Of a stretch of 8,069 nt of DNA, positions 1 through 6,067 are shown piece after piece (position 1 is the stretch's first letter; the number at the start of each line of letters is the position of its first letter). The stretch covers positions 1-8,069 of the forward strand of contig JAEYAR010000153.1 in NCBI GenBank assembly GCA_023404715.1, written 5' to 3'. The position numbers and the translations under genes are program-made. The notes below the pieces were generated by a model. It had not been told where the DNA came from. It saw only the letters and a list, made by a program, of their open reading frames with translations, and made no database searches. The stretch is from Bacillota bacterium. GTDB taxonomy: Bacteria; Bacillota; Clostridia; Christensenellales; Aristaeellaceae.

Positions 1-472
1 TAATCGTCGGCACGATGTACATATGTCCATCCGCTGCCGTCGCGTAAGCCTTATACGATGGGTTTTCGTGATATAGCTTCCAAAGGTTTGGCGTCAATTC
101 TTCGCTCCAATAGGCGTCGATCGGCAAAAAATATCCTTGCGGTCCATACACTGTCACGTCCGCTGCCGTTACGCCAAGTGTAATATCCGCCAGTTCGCCG
201 CTTGCAAGCGCCATGTTTTTCTTTTCATTGAACTGACCCGCCGCGATAAAGGTAGCGTCAAGCTGCACATTCGTCGCCTCTTCCAACCACTTCAGATAGG
301 TCTGTGATTCGACGTCCGTCTGTAGCGCATGCATGGCCGCCATGAGCGATATCGACACTTTGTTTTCAGACAGCAGCCTTACAGGGAGCTTATATTCCGT
401 CTGCCCACATAAGGGAAATAGCGTGCATAACGTCGTCGTCAACATGAGCATCCATAAAGCGATCTTCTTCAT
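1..472 (-). CDS. Extracellular solute-binding protein, sugar ABC transporter type (N-terminal part)
   Basis: The frame is open from an ATG at 472 to the window edge, giving about 157 residues with no stop, so the C-terminal two thirds lie outside. It begins MKKIALWMLMLTTTLCTLFPLC, a positively charged start followed by a hydrophobic stretch, which is a secretion signal. A canonical lipobox is not obvious: Cys residues occur near 16 and 22, but the residues before them do not fit well. The following part (SQTYLKWLEEATNVQLDATFI, a region rich in MALASGELADI-type sequence, then a PIDAYWSEE stretch) resembles the LplA/YtcQ-like family 1 solute-binding proteins of Bacillota, which deliver oligosaccharides to ABC permeases. 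An AAAGGATGG ribosome binding site (479-487) lies 6 nt before the ATG. The gene starts 47 nt after the sulfatase stop, so cotranscription is likely. The substrate is inferred from that neighbour only: a sulfated or desulfated carbohydrate. The family call is fairly sure, the substrate is not. Confidence 0.8.
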   Translation of the reverse strand, partial: MKKIALWMLMLTTTLCTLFPLCGQTEYKLPVRLLSENKVSISLMAAMHALQTDVESQTYLKWLEEATNVQLDATFIAAGQFNEKKNMALASGELADITLGVTAADVTVYGPQGYFLPIDAYWSEELTPNLWKLYHENPSYKAYATAADGHMYIVPTI

Positions 473-519
473 CGAATTCCATCCTTTCCTGTTCCATACA
501 GTCCCAACTTCACATCGTC

Positions 520-2061
520 TCAGTATTCGTTCTCATAATCGTCGAACGCGGCAAACTCCGGTTGATACTCAAATGTCCCCTCTATAAAACCTCTTTGTAG
601 CTGTTCATATGTCAGCTCTTTTGTATAGTCCTCACCGTGCTTCCCAATGAGGCCAAGGTCTTCTTTTGATTTACGGTCCACCTCCTCCGGGTTAAGAATT
701 TCGCGAAGCAACTTCTCAAACGCCACCAGCCTCGATACCTGGTCGGCTTCGCCCGCCAGGTCGTTCATTTCGTGCGGATCTTGTTCTATGTTATATAGCG
801 TCGGACGATCTCCCACATAGTAGGTGTATTTAAACCCATCTTGTAAGAGCATATACCAACTGTCGCGGAAAAAATTGCCGTGGTATTCACAGAAAGCATA
901 CGACATGCCATATGCACTTTCGCCGCGCAGCAAAGGAATCCAACTCTTTCCAGGTCTGTCCACCTCCGGAGAAAGGCCGTATAGTGAAAGCAAGGTCGGA
1001 TACATATCCACAAGCGTAACAGGCGTGGACACCGTGATCCCCGGTTGAACGCATGGGCCTTTTACGATCAAAGGCACGGCCGCGGAGCCGTCATACGAAC
1101 ACTGCTTGTAAAACAATCCATGTTCTCCGCAGCTATCCCCATGGTCAGACGTATACAGAATATTGGTGTTCTCATAAATCCCCTGTCTTTTCAATTCCGA
1201 TAGAACCTGCCCTATCATCCCATCCATAGCGGTGATCATCCCGGAATATGAGGCCAACACCCTGCGAATATCCTCTTGGGTGACATCTTTAAAGTTACAG
1301 GCCCGCTGAAATGCACGGATGGCCGGATGCAGGCGTTCGTTCTCCGGCATGACGCAATCGAAAGGCATATTTACTCGGTTGGGATAATATAGATCAAAGT
1401 ATTCCTTGGGACAAATATACGGCCAATGAGGCATGAGATAACCCAGGTATAAAACCCATGGCTTTTTTTCCCGTTTCTTCTCCTTCGCTCGCAAAAAGTC
1501 TAACGCCCATTGCGTTACCATGCGGTCGTGATCAAAAAAACCAAGCTCGTCGTCGTGTCCCCCTCTTCCGTCCGTTTGGATATCCTTGCGTATACCCGAA
1601 TGCAGAATATGACGTAATTTATCCTCGCGGACATAATCCTTCGTCCGTGAGCCGAGCGGCGCAATCCTTGGATACGGTTTGAAGGCCCCACGCCGTTCGA
1701 TGATTCTGTAATCATCAAAACCGCCCGATTGATAGGGCCCACAAAAATCCATTTTCCCCAGCATCGTCGTATGAACGCCGGCCGCAGATAGACGTGACGC
1801 CCAGGTCGATTCGCGTTTATCGAGTGGACATCCGATAAACCAGCTTCCGATTTGCGATACGTATTTTCCGGTAATAAAACCCATGCGACTCGGCGTACAG
1901 ACAGGGCTGGGACAATAGGCTCTTTGAAAAACTGCGCCGTCTTTCGCTAATTCGTCTAAATTGGGCGTTTGTACATAAGGATGTCCCGCATACCCGCTAT
2001 AACGGAAATGGTGCTCATCGCTACAAATGACGATCGTATTCTGTCCCTCGTTTTCCTTCAT
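520..2061 (-). CDS. Cys-type sulfatase, choline-sulfatase/arylsulfatase-like (family S1)
   Basis: A 513-residue protein of typical size for type I sulfatases, which hydrolyse sulfate esters using a formylglycine made from Cys or Ser. The signature CTPSR is at residues 55-59, so Cys55 is the predicted formylglycine precursor. Predicted metal ligands are Asp15 in SDEHH and Asp306-His307 in TSDHGD. Lys103 in LGKMDF and His212 in MPHWPY match the sulfate-binding positions. The spacing of Asp15, Cys55 and the late DH pair is like that of choline sulfatases, and the NPEEVDRKSKED stretch near residue 457 also recalls that group, but the substrate is unknown. One oddity is that the conserved His of the GKxH motif is Asp105. 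No signal peptide is seen, so it is probably cytoplasmic. The ATG at 2061 is supported by an AAAGGAGA site about 8 nt upstream. The gene starts 58 nt after the LacI-type regulator gene and is followed by a solute-binding protein gene, pointing to use of a sulfated carbohydrate. No sulfatase-maturing radical SAM enzyme is in the window. Confidence 0.92.
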   Translation of the reverse strand: MKENEGQNTIVICSDEHHFRYSGYAGHPYVQTPNLDELAKDGAVFQRAYCPSPVCTPSRMGFITGKYVSQIGSWFIGCPLDKRESTWASRLSAAGVHTTMLGKMDFCGPYQSGGFDDYRIIERRGAFKPYPRIAPLGSRTKDYVREDKLRHILHSGIRKDIQTDGRGGHDDELGFFDHDRMVTQWALDFLRAKEKKREKKPWVLYLGYLMPHWPYICPKEYFDLYYPNRVNMPFDCVMPENERLHPAIRAFQRACNFKDVTQEDIRRVLASYSGMITAMDGMIGQVLSELKRQGIYENTNILYTSDHGDSCGEHGLFYKQCSYDGSAAVPLIVKGPCVQPGITVSTPVTLVDMYPTLLSLYGLSPEVDRPGKSWIPLLRGESAYGMSYAFCEYHGNFFRDSWYMLLQDGFKYTYYVGDRPTLYNIEQDPHEMNDLAGEADQVSRLVAFEKLLREILNPEEVDRKSKEDLGLIGKHGEDYTKELTYEQLQRGFIEGTFEYQPEFAAFDDYENEY

Positions 2062-2091
2062 TCATCTCTCTCCTTTATTATGAAAATAAAA

Positions 2092-2105
2092 TGGCATCGA
2101 TGTCA
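2092..2105. promoter_or_regulatory. Second LacI-family operator, between regulator and sulfatase genes
   Basis: TGGCATCGATGTCA is a 14-bp imperfect palindrome (12 of 14 positions symmetric) with the central CG typical of LacI/GalR operators. It matches 13 of 14 positions of the copy in the lacI promoter (3145-3158). It lies 30 nt before the sulfatase start codon and 14 nt past the regulator stop. A weak promoter could overlap it, but the best -35/-10 pair I find would start transcription inside the ribosome binding site, so it may act instead as an auxiliary or roadblock operator. Confidence 0.6.
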
Positions 2106-2119
2106 TATTTAAAAACAAA

Positions 2120-3127
2120 TTATCTGACTGCCGAAACGGATTCACGATACTTGATCTCCGTATCCAGCACGATCGTCTGATAATCCCCTTGTTTTCCCGC
2201 CAAATGATCCATTATCAGCTGTGCTGCTATTTTCCCCAGACGCCGATCCTGCAGGGCAACCGATGTAATCGGCGGATCATTGTATTGGCAAAAATCGATA
2301 TCGTCTGAACTGATGACGCTAACATCCATAGGGATACGTACTCCCCTTTTCTTCATCGCGAAGATAGCCTGAAGCGTCAAAATGTCGTTGGTGGATACGA
2401 GTGCGGTAGGCCTCGGATCCAGCTGTATGAAGCGATCCGCCATATCCTGTATGCTCTCACGATGAGAACATTGAAAGACATGCGCCTCATTTAGGGGCAG
2501 TTGATGGTCTTCCAGGCATTGTCGATAACCCAACCAACGTGATAGTCCCGTTGAATTGCTTATGCCGCCGCTTAGATAACCGATACATTGATGTCCATGG
2601 TTGATAAGCAGTTCTGTCGCACGATAGGTACCACGCGTAACATCCGTATAAACGTTATAAAAACGATCCGTAGGCAACTTATGATCTACCCAGTTGATTA
2701 GCACGACAGGCTTCATCTGTTTATTAATCGCATCCAACAGGGGTCGGCAGACATCCGTCGAAACCATAATCATGCCATCGGCGTATTGCTCGTCCAGCAG
2801 ATGCATCACTTCCAATTCCCGTTCTGTGCTCGCGCCCGTAAAGCAAATCATACAATAGTATCCGTGCGGTTCAAGCACAGCGTTAATCCCTTCGCTGAGC
2901 CTATTAAAAAATTGGTTGTTCATACCTTCGATGCAAAAGAGAATTTTTTTCGTCTTTTTTGTCCGAAGGGTCTGCGCTGCGAGAGTAGGCGTGTAATTCA
3001 ATTCCCGTGCGGCTTCTTCGACAAGGGTTTTTGTTCTTTCACTGACATATCCACTTTTTCGCAAAACACGCCCCACTGTTGATGGGGATAGCTTTGTATA
3101 GCGCGCTATGTCATAAATCGTAGCCAT
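2120..3127 (-). CDS. LacI/GalR-family transcriptional regulator
   Basis: A 335-residue protein of standard LacI-family length. The N-terminal helix-turn-helix (about residues 3-22) reads TIYDIARYTKLSPSTVGRVL. Residues 45-58 form the hinge helix (YTPTLAAQTLRTKK), where Leu54 is in the position that intercalates at the centre of LacI/PurR operators. From about residue 61 the periplasmic-binding-protein-like effector domain follows, with family landmarks such as ADGMIMVSTD, GHQCIGYLSGG, RPTALVSTND and a VSVISSDDIDFCQYNDPPITSV stretch. Such proteins bind a sugar or related effector and repress nearby catabolic genes. The ATG at 3127 has a strong GGGAGG site (3135-3140) 7 nt upstream. The gene leads the sulfatase and solute-binding-protein genes on the same strand. 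The palindrome over its own promoter and the second copy before the sulfatase imply that it represses itself and the operon. The effector cannot be read from sequence. Confidence 0.95.
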   Translation of the reverse strand: MATIYDIARYTKLSPSTVGRVLRKSGYVSERTKTLVEEAARELNYTPTLAAQTLRTKKTKKILFCIEGMNNQFFNRLSEGINAVLEPHGYYCMICFTGASTERELEVMHLLDEQYADGMIMVSTDVCRPLLDAINKQMKPVVLINWVDHKLPTDRFYNVYTDVTRGTYRATELLINHGHQCIGYLSGGISNSTGLSRWLGYRQCLEDHQLPLNEAHVFQCSHRESIQDMADRFIQLDPRPTALVSTNDILTLQAIFAMKKRGVRIPMDVSVISSDDIDFCQYNDPPITSVALQDRRLGKIAAQLIMDHLAGKQGDYQTIVLDTEIKYRESVSAVR

Positions 3128-3142
3128 GTTCTTTCCTCCCGT

Positions 3143-3160
3143 TGTGGCATCGATGTTACA
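3143..3160. promoter_or_regulatory. LacI-family operator at the regulator promoter
   Basis: TGTGGCATCGATGTTACA is an imperfect palindrome (14 of 18 positions symmetric) centred on CG. It lies directly downstream of the -10 element (3164-3169) and covers the expected start point near 3157, the classic place for steric repression. Its core TGGCATCGATGT recurs exactly at 2092-2103, which makes chance unlikely. The cognate protein is inferred to be the adjacent LacI-family regulator. Confidence 0.7.
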
Positions 3161-3163
3161 TTC

Positions 3164-3192
3164 ACTATACTATTTTTTTTATGCCTTGTCAA
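3164..3192 (-). promoter_or_regulatory. Sigma-A promoter of the lacI-sulfatase-SBP operon
   Basis: On the minus strand there is a perfect TTGACA -35 box (3187-3192), an exact 17-bp spacer containing an A-tract, and a TATAGT -10 box (3164-3169, five of six consensus positions). The predicted start lies about 30 nt before the regulator ATG, leaving room for the GGGAGG ribosome binding site. This intrinsically strong promoter is overlapped on its downstream side by a LacI-type operator, which fits tight repression. Confidence 0.82.
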
Positions 3193-3316
3193 TTGTATAT
3201 GAGCAATCCGTCAAATTTTTTATTCCAATTCTTTCTAACAGTACAGAATAACGGTTTATTAGCGTCGTATGGTTCATAAACCACATTCTGCATATCCATG
3301 CAAATGCCATAAAACC

Positions 3317-4219
3317 TTAACCCTCAGATCTGGCAGCGCCGACATGCCGCACCATCAGCTCCATAAAACGCTCCATCTGCGGCGTGATATACTTGTTTTT
3401 ATGATAGACTAGCTGGCTCCACATGCGTATTTCCGGGCAGACGGTATCCAGTACGTTCAGCTGTCCCGCCCGAATGTAATCCTGGACGACGAATTCCGGC
3501 AGGAAAGACACGCCGCGGTTTTCAAGCAGCAGCCTTGTGATGATATCGGTGTTGCCGGTCTCTAAAAACGGGTGCAGCGCATGGCCTTGCGCCGCCAGCG
3601 CCTGCTCCATCGCGTAGCGGTAGCTGACGCCCTTTTCCGTCAAGAGGAACGGCTCCTCCAGCAAGCGCTCTACGGGGATTCGCCGCTGGCCCGCCAGATG
3701 GCACTGAGAAGAGGCGACGAAGACCGCGGATTCCGGCCGTTCCGTCACCTTGACCCATTCGGGGAAGTCGGTCTTGCGGTCCAGGAAGTACAGGATGTCG
3801 ATGTCGTTGCGCCGTACCTGATCGAACTGGTCTGCAATCAGCGCCGTATGCGTGCTGACCTCAACATGGGGGCAAAGCCGGCTGAACTCCATGAGGATCG
3901 GCGGCAGCACGCTGATCAGCAACGATTCAGCCGTGCCGATGCGCAGCCTGCCCGTCACATCCCCCGGAGCCCTCGTAATATCCACCGCCCTGCGAACCGT
4001 ATCCAGAATGTCGAGCGCACGCGGCAACAGCCTGTTCCCCGCCTGGGTTAGCCTGACATGCTTGCCGATCCGCTCAAACAGCAGCGTATGTAACTCTTCC
4101 TCCAGCTGCTTGATCTGCATGGTGACCGCCGATTGGGAATATCCCAGCTGTTCGGCCGCCTTGGAAAAGCTCTGCAGCTCCGCTATGCGCACAAAGGTCG
4201 TAATGTTTCTGATCTCCAT
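3317..4219 (-). CDS. LysR-family transcriptional regulator
   Basis: A 300-residue protein from the ATG at 4219. It starts MEIRNITTFVRIAELQSFS, which matches the usual LysR beginning. In-frame starts at 4231 (ATG) and 4234 (TTG) add only 4-5 residues and have no better ribosome binding site. The winged helix-turn-helix spans about residues 1-60 (SFSKAAEQLGYSQSAVTMQI, then KQLEEELHTLLFERIGKHV), followed by the linker helix and, from about 90 (GRLRIGTAES), the two-lobed effector-binding domain. The pattern is that of regulators binding a small molecule as tetramers. The gene is divergent from the aromatic amino acid decarboxylase, with about 116 bp between the start codons and a perfect palindrome in that gap, so control of the decarboxylase plus autoregulation is the likely job. 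No clear terminator is seen in the roughly 120 bp after its stop, which hold no gene. The effector is unknown. Confidence 0.93.
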   Translation of the reverse strand: MEIRNITTFVRIAELQSFSKAAEQLGYSQSAVTMQIKQLEEELHTLLFERIGKHVRLTQAGNRLLPRALDILDTVRRAVDITRAPGDVTGRLRIGTAESLLISVLPPILMEFSRLCPHVEVSTHTALIADQFDQVRRNDIDILYFLDRKTDFPEWVKVTERPESAVFVASSQCHLAGQRRIPVERLLEEPFLLTEKGVSYRYAMEQALAAQGHALHPFLETGNTDIITRLLLENRGVSFLPEFVVQDYIRAGQLNVLDTVCPEIRMWSQLVYHKNKYITPQMERFMELMVRHVGAARSEG

Positions 4220-4248
4220 ATATGCATCCATCAATTTTTTTGAACGGT

Positions 4249-4254
4249 ATTATA
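4249..4254 (-). promoter_or_regulatory. Probable -10 element of the LysR gene
   Basis: A perfect TATAAT on the minus strand lies 30 nt before the ATG at 4219, predicting a leader of roughly 22 nt. No good -35 hexamer exists at 16-18 bp spacing; that position falls inside the 4260-4280 palindrome. This suggests a regulator-dependent or weak promoter. Confidence 0.45.
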
Positions 4255-4259
4255 AAAAC

Positions 4260-4280
4260 CATGAATTTTACAAATTCATG
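4260..4280. promoter_or_regulatory. Perfect palindrome in the LysR/decarboxylase divergent region (candidate operator)
   Basis: CATGAATTT (4260-4268) and AAATTCATG (4272-4280) are exact reverse complements separated by TAC. The palindrome covers the predicted -35 box of the decarboxylase promoter (4267-4272) and the place where the -35 of the LysR gene would be. LysR proteins commonly bind imperfect dyads between themselves and a divergent target. A T-N11-A spacing exists (T4266 to A4278), but it is not centred on the dyad, so the match to the classical LysR box is only partial. Binding by the adjacent LysR is inferred. Confidence 0.55.
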
Positions 4281-4295
4281 ACCTTATGGTACAGT
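4267..4295 (+). promoter_or_regulatory. Predicted promoter of the decarboxylase gene
   Basis: TTTACA (4267-4272, five of six -35 positions) and TACAGT (4290-4295, four of six -10 positions) are separated by exactly 17 bp. The start point would fall near 4302, about 34 nt before the decarboxylase ATG at 4336. The imperfect -10 and the palindrome over the -35 suggest regulated rather than constitutive expression. Confidence 0.5.
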
Positions 4296-4321
4296 AATGC
4301 CCGATGAAAGTCAAGCGCATT

Positions 4322-4328
4322 GAGGAGG
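4322..4328 (+). promoter_or_regulatory. Ribosome binding site that fixes the decarboxylase start
   Basis: GAGGAGG lies only 1 nt before the in-frame ATG at 4330 but 7 nt before the next in-frame ATG at 4336. The second ATG is therefore the likely start; the longer version would add only Met-Asn. Confidence 0.75.
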
Positions 4329-4335
4329 CATGAAT

Positions 4336-5799
4336 ATGGAACTTGAAATGAGAGAGCAGGTTCATCAGACAGGGGTCTTGATGAAGGAGTTTGTCGATAC
4401 GGTTCTGGCGTTCTATCAGCATATCGAGCGGGAGGATGTCTGCCGTCAGCCGGACGAAATGACGCTTGCCCGGTTAAAAAACAGAGGCGTACCGCGTTCG
4501 GGCAGGCCGGTTGAAGAGGTATATCACGAAATGCTCCGCGACGTCTATTCAAACAATACCCTTGTGCAACATCCACGCTGCTTTGCGTGCATTCCAAGCC
4601 CGGTCTCCCTTTTTTCCTGGATGGGCGATGTGATGACCAACGCATTTGACCCGCACGCGGGCTGCCGGATGAACGCCTCCGCCGCAGCCTGCATCGAAGA
4701 GCAGCTGGTTGCATGGATGTGCGGTTTGGCAGGCTACCCCAAGGGCAGCGGCGGGCTCTTCGTTTCCGGCGGATCGATGGCCAACCTGACCGCGTTGACC
4801 GCCGCGCGGGATGCAAAGCTAACGGATGCCGATCGCGCGCTCGCCGTAGCCTACGTATCCGACCAGACCCATTCCTCTATCGCTAAGGGATTGCACATCA
4901 TCGGCTTCCGGGCGGATCAGGTGCGCAAGGTGCCGACAGACGCGGGTTTTTGCATGGACGCAGACGCATTACAAGCCGCGATCGAATCGGACATCGCTCG
5001 CGGCAAAAAACCCTTTGCCGTCATCGCCACCGCCGGGACGACCAACACGGGCAGCATCGATCCGCTGCCGCAGATCGCCGCAATCTGCCACGCGCACGAT
5101 CTGTGGATGCACGTCGACGGGGCCTTCGGCGCCTCTATCCTGCTGTCCGAGCGTTACCGGGAGCGCTTGACCGGCATCGAGCTTTCCGACAGCTTAAGCT
5201 GGGATGCGCATAAATGGCTGATGCAGACCTACGGCTGCGGCGTGGTGCTGGTGCGGGATACATCCCGCCTCGTCCGCAGCTTCGCCGTCCATCCGGAATA
5301 CCTTGAGGACGCAGGCGCGTTTAACGACAGGGCGGATTTCTGGGATCTGGGCCCCGAGCTCACCCGGCCGGCCCGCGGCCTGAAGCTGTGGATCACCCTG
5401 CAGGTCTTAGGGCGCGACGGCGTCGGCCGGATGATCGAGCATGGCTATGAGATGGCCGAGCTTGCCGAAAAGGCGCTCCGCCAATCCCCCGGCTGGCAAA
5501 TCGTCTGTCCTGCGCAGCAGGGCATCGTCAACTTCCGGTACGCGCCCGCAGGCACGCCGCCCGACCGCCTCGACCGGATCAACCAGGATATCGCCCGTGA
5601 AATCACGCGCAGCGGCTATGCGCAAATCCTTACCACCGAACTGAACGGTCAAAAAGTGCTGCGCATGTGTACCCTGAACCCGGAAACGACGCAGGCGGAT
5701 ATCCGCTCGACCGTCGCGCGTCTCAACCAAAGCCGATGCGTTGCCGGGGACCGGCATCGCGCCTACCGGAATGTCTCCTGTATTCAACAGGCTCTGTAG
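4336..5799 (+). CDS. PLP-dependent aromatic L-amino acid decarboxylase (tryptophan decarboxylase-like)
   Basis: A 487-residue group II PLP decarboxylase. Landmarks, numbered from the ATG at 4336, are an FVSGGSMANLTALTAARD phosphate-binding segment (about 142-159), His179 in SDQTHSS that stacks on the PLP ring, Asp261 in HVDGAFGAS that pairs with the pyridine nitrogen, and Lys293 in SWDAHKWL, the Schiff-base lysine. The PELTRPARGLKLW stretch (about 340-352) follows. As I recall them, the gut Clostridia tryptophan decarboxylases (Ruminococcus gnavus type, about 490 residues) share nearly all these blocks, including TAGTTNTGSIDPL and QTYGCG, so conversion of tryptophan to tryptamine, with possible activity on phenylalanine or tyrosine, is the best guess. 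Exact specificity cannot be settled from sequence. It is a soluble cytoplasmic enzyme. The last 20 residues (from about 467) are a Cys- and Arg-containing tail beyond the usual end. It is monocistronic, faces away from a LysR regulator and is followed at once by a hairpin. No amino acid or amine transporter is in the window. Confidence 0.9.
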   Translation: MELEMREQVHQTGVLMKEFVDTVLAFYQHIEREDVCRQPDEMTLARLKNRGVPRSGRPVEEVYHEMLRDVYSNNTLVQHPRCFACIPSPVSLFSWMGDVMTNAFDPHAGCRMNASAAACIEEQLVAWMCGLAGYPKGSGGLFVSGGSMANLTALTAARDAKLTDADRALAVAYVSDQTHSSIAKGLHIIGFRADQVRKVPTDAGFCMDADALQAAIESDIARGKKPFAVIATAGTTNTGSIDPLPQIAAICHAHDLWMHVDGAFGASILLSERYRERLTGIELSDSLSWDAHKWLMQTYGCGVVLVRDTSRLVRSFAVHPEYLEDAGAFNDRADFWDLGPELTRPARGLKLWITLQVLGRDGVGRMIEHGYEMAELAEKALRQSPGWQIVCPAQQGIVNFRYAPAGTPPDRLDRINQDIAREITRSGYAQILTTELNGQKVLRMCTLNPETTQADIRSTVARLNQSRCVAGDRHRAYRNVSCIQQAL

Positions 5800-5808
5800 T
5801 AATCAAAC

Positions 5809-5871
5809 AAAATAACCGTCTTCGATATCAAGCGCAAATGCTGCCGCTCGATATCGTACGACGGTTATTTT
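5809..5871 (+). terminator. Long hairpin, probable terminator after the decarboxylase
   Basis: AAAATAACCGTC (5809-5820) and GACGGTTATTTT (5860-5871) form a perfect 12-bp outer stem. Inside it, CGATATC (5823-5829) pairs with GATATCG (5850-5856), and a further 4-bp AGCG/CGCT stem continues toward a loop around 5835-5844. It starts 9 nt after the decarboxylase stop. The A-rich left and T-rich right flanks could make it work in both directions. It is longer than most terminators, so it may have another role or mark the edge of the decayed island that begins here. Confidence 0.55.
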
Positions 5872-6067
5872 ACGTTTTACTATGTCCTGTTTCAACCTTG
5901 AAAAAAATCCTCGATACGCGCAGGTAGCGGTTGAGTGCGCTGCTGGCGTTCTGCACCAGCTCCTCTGTATCAGAGTCCACCACATAGACAGACTTCGCAT
6001 TGATCTTCGACCAAAGTGCTTTGAATTCCGGCATAGCCAGCTTGTCGCTGTCTACCTTTGGCAATAA
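5870..6067 (-). pseudogene. Fragment of a type III restriction endonuclease (Res subunit)
   Basis: The minus-strand frame reads LLPKVDSDKLAMPEF, then FKALWSKINAKSVYVVDSD, then TEELVQNASSALNRYLRVSRIFFKVETG and a stop soon after. This matches, from memory of the family, an internal stretch of Res subunits of type III restriction-modification systems (a PEF-LW-KIN-K--Y-VDFD pattern followed by RVSKIYFKVE). Res proteins are usually around 900-1000 residues, so only about 60 remain. No ATG start is present and no methyltransferase (Mod) gene is in the window. The upstream end runs directly into the RhuM remnant, so this is half of a chimeric pseudogene. The downstream end lies against the hairpin at 5809-5871. 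The family call rests on pattern memory alone. Confidence 0.6.

Noticed and set aside
333..587. Plus-strand open frame of 84 codons
   Set aside because: It spans the antisense of the solute-binding protein start, the intergenic gap and the sulfatase end, so it cannot be a separate gene on this evidence.
2071..2105. A promoter with ATGACA and CATAAT boxes, 18 bp apart, before the sulfatase
   Set aside because: The boxes are fair, but the start point would fall in or after the ribosome binding site, leaving no usable leader.
3235..3260. A catabolite-repression (cre) site around the ATAACGGTTTATTA stretch
   Set aside because: The match to the cre consensus is poor and the site is upstream of the operon promoter with no supporting symmetry.
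3270..3285. Small hairpin TGGTT/AACCA after the LysR gene as its terminator
   Set aside because: The stem is only 5 bp with no T-tract after it.
3572..4307. Two long plus-strand open frames opposite the LysR gene
   Set aside because: The minus-strand frame is clearly a LysR regulator. The antisense frames have low-complexity composition and no family resemblance.
4268..4816. Minus-strand open frame of 182 codons across the start of the decarboxylase
   Set aside because: It overlaps a well-supported gene and its promoter, and its Arg/Ser/Pro-rich sequence is typical of a shadow frame.
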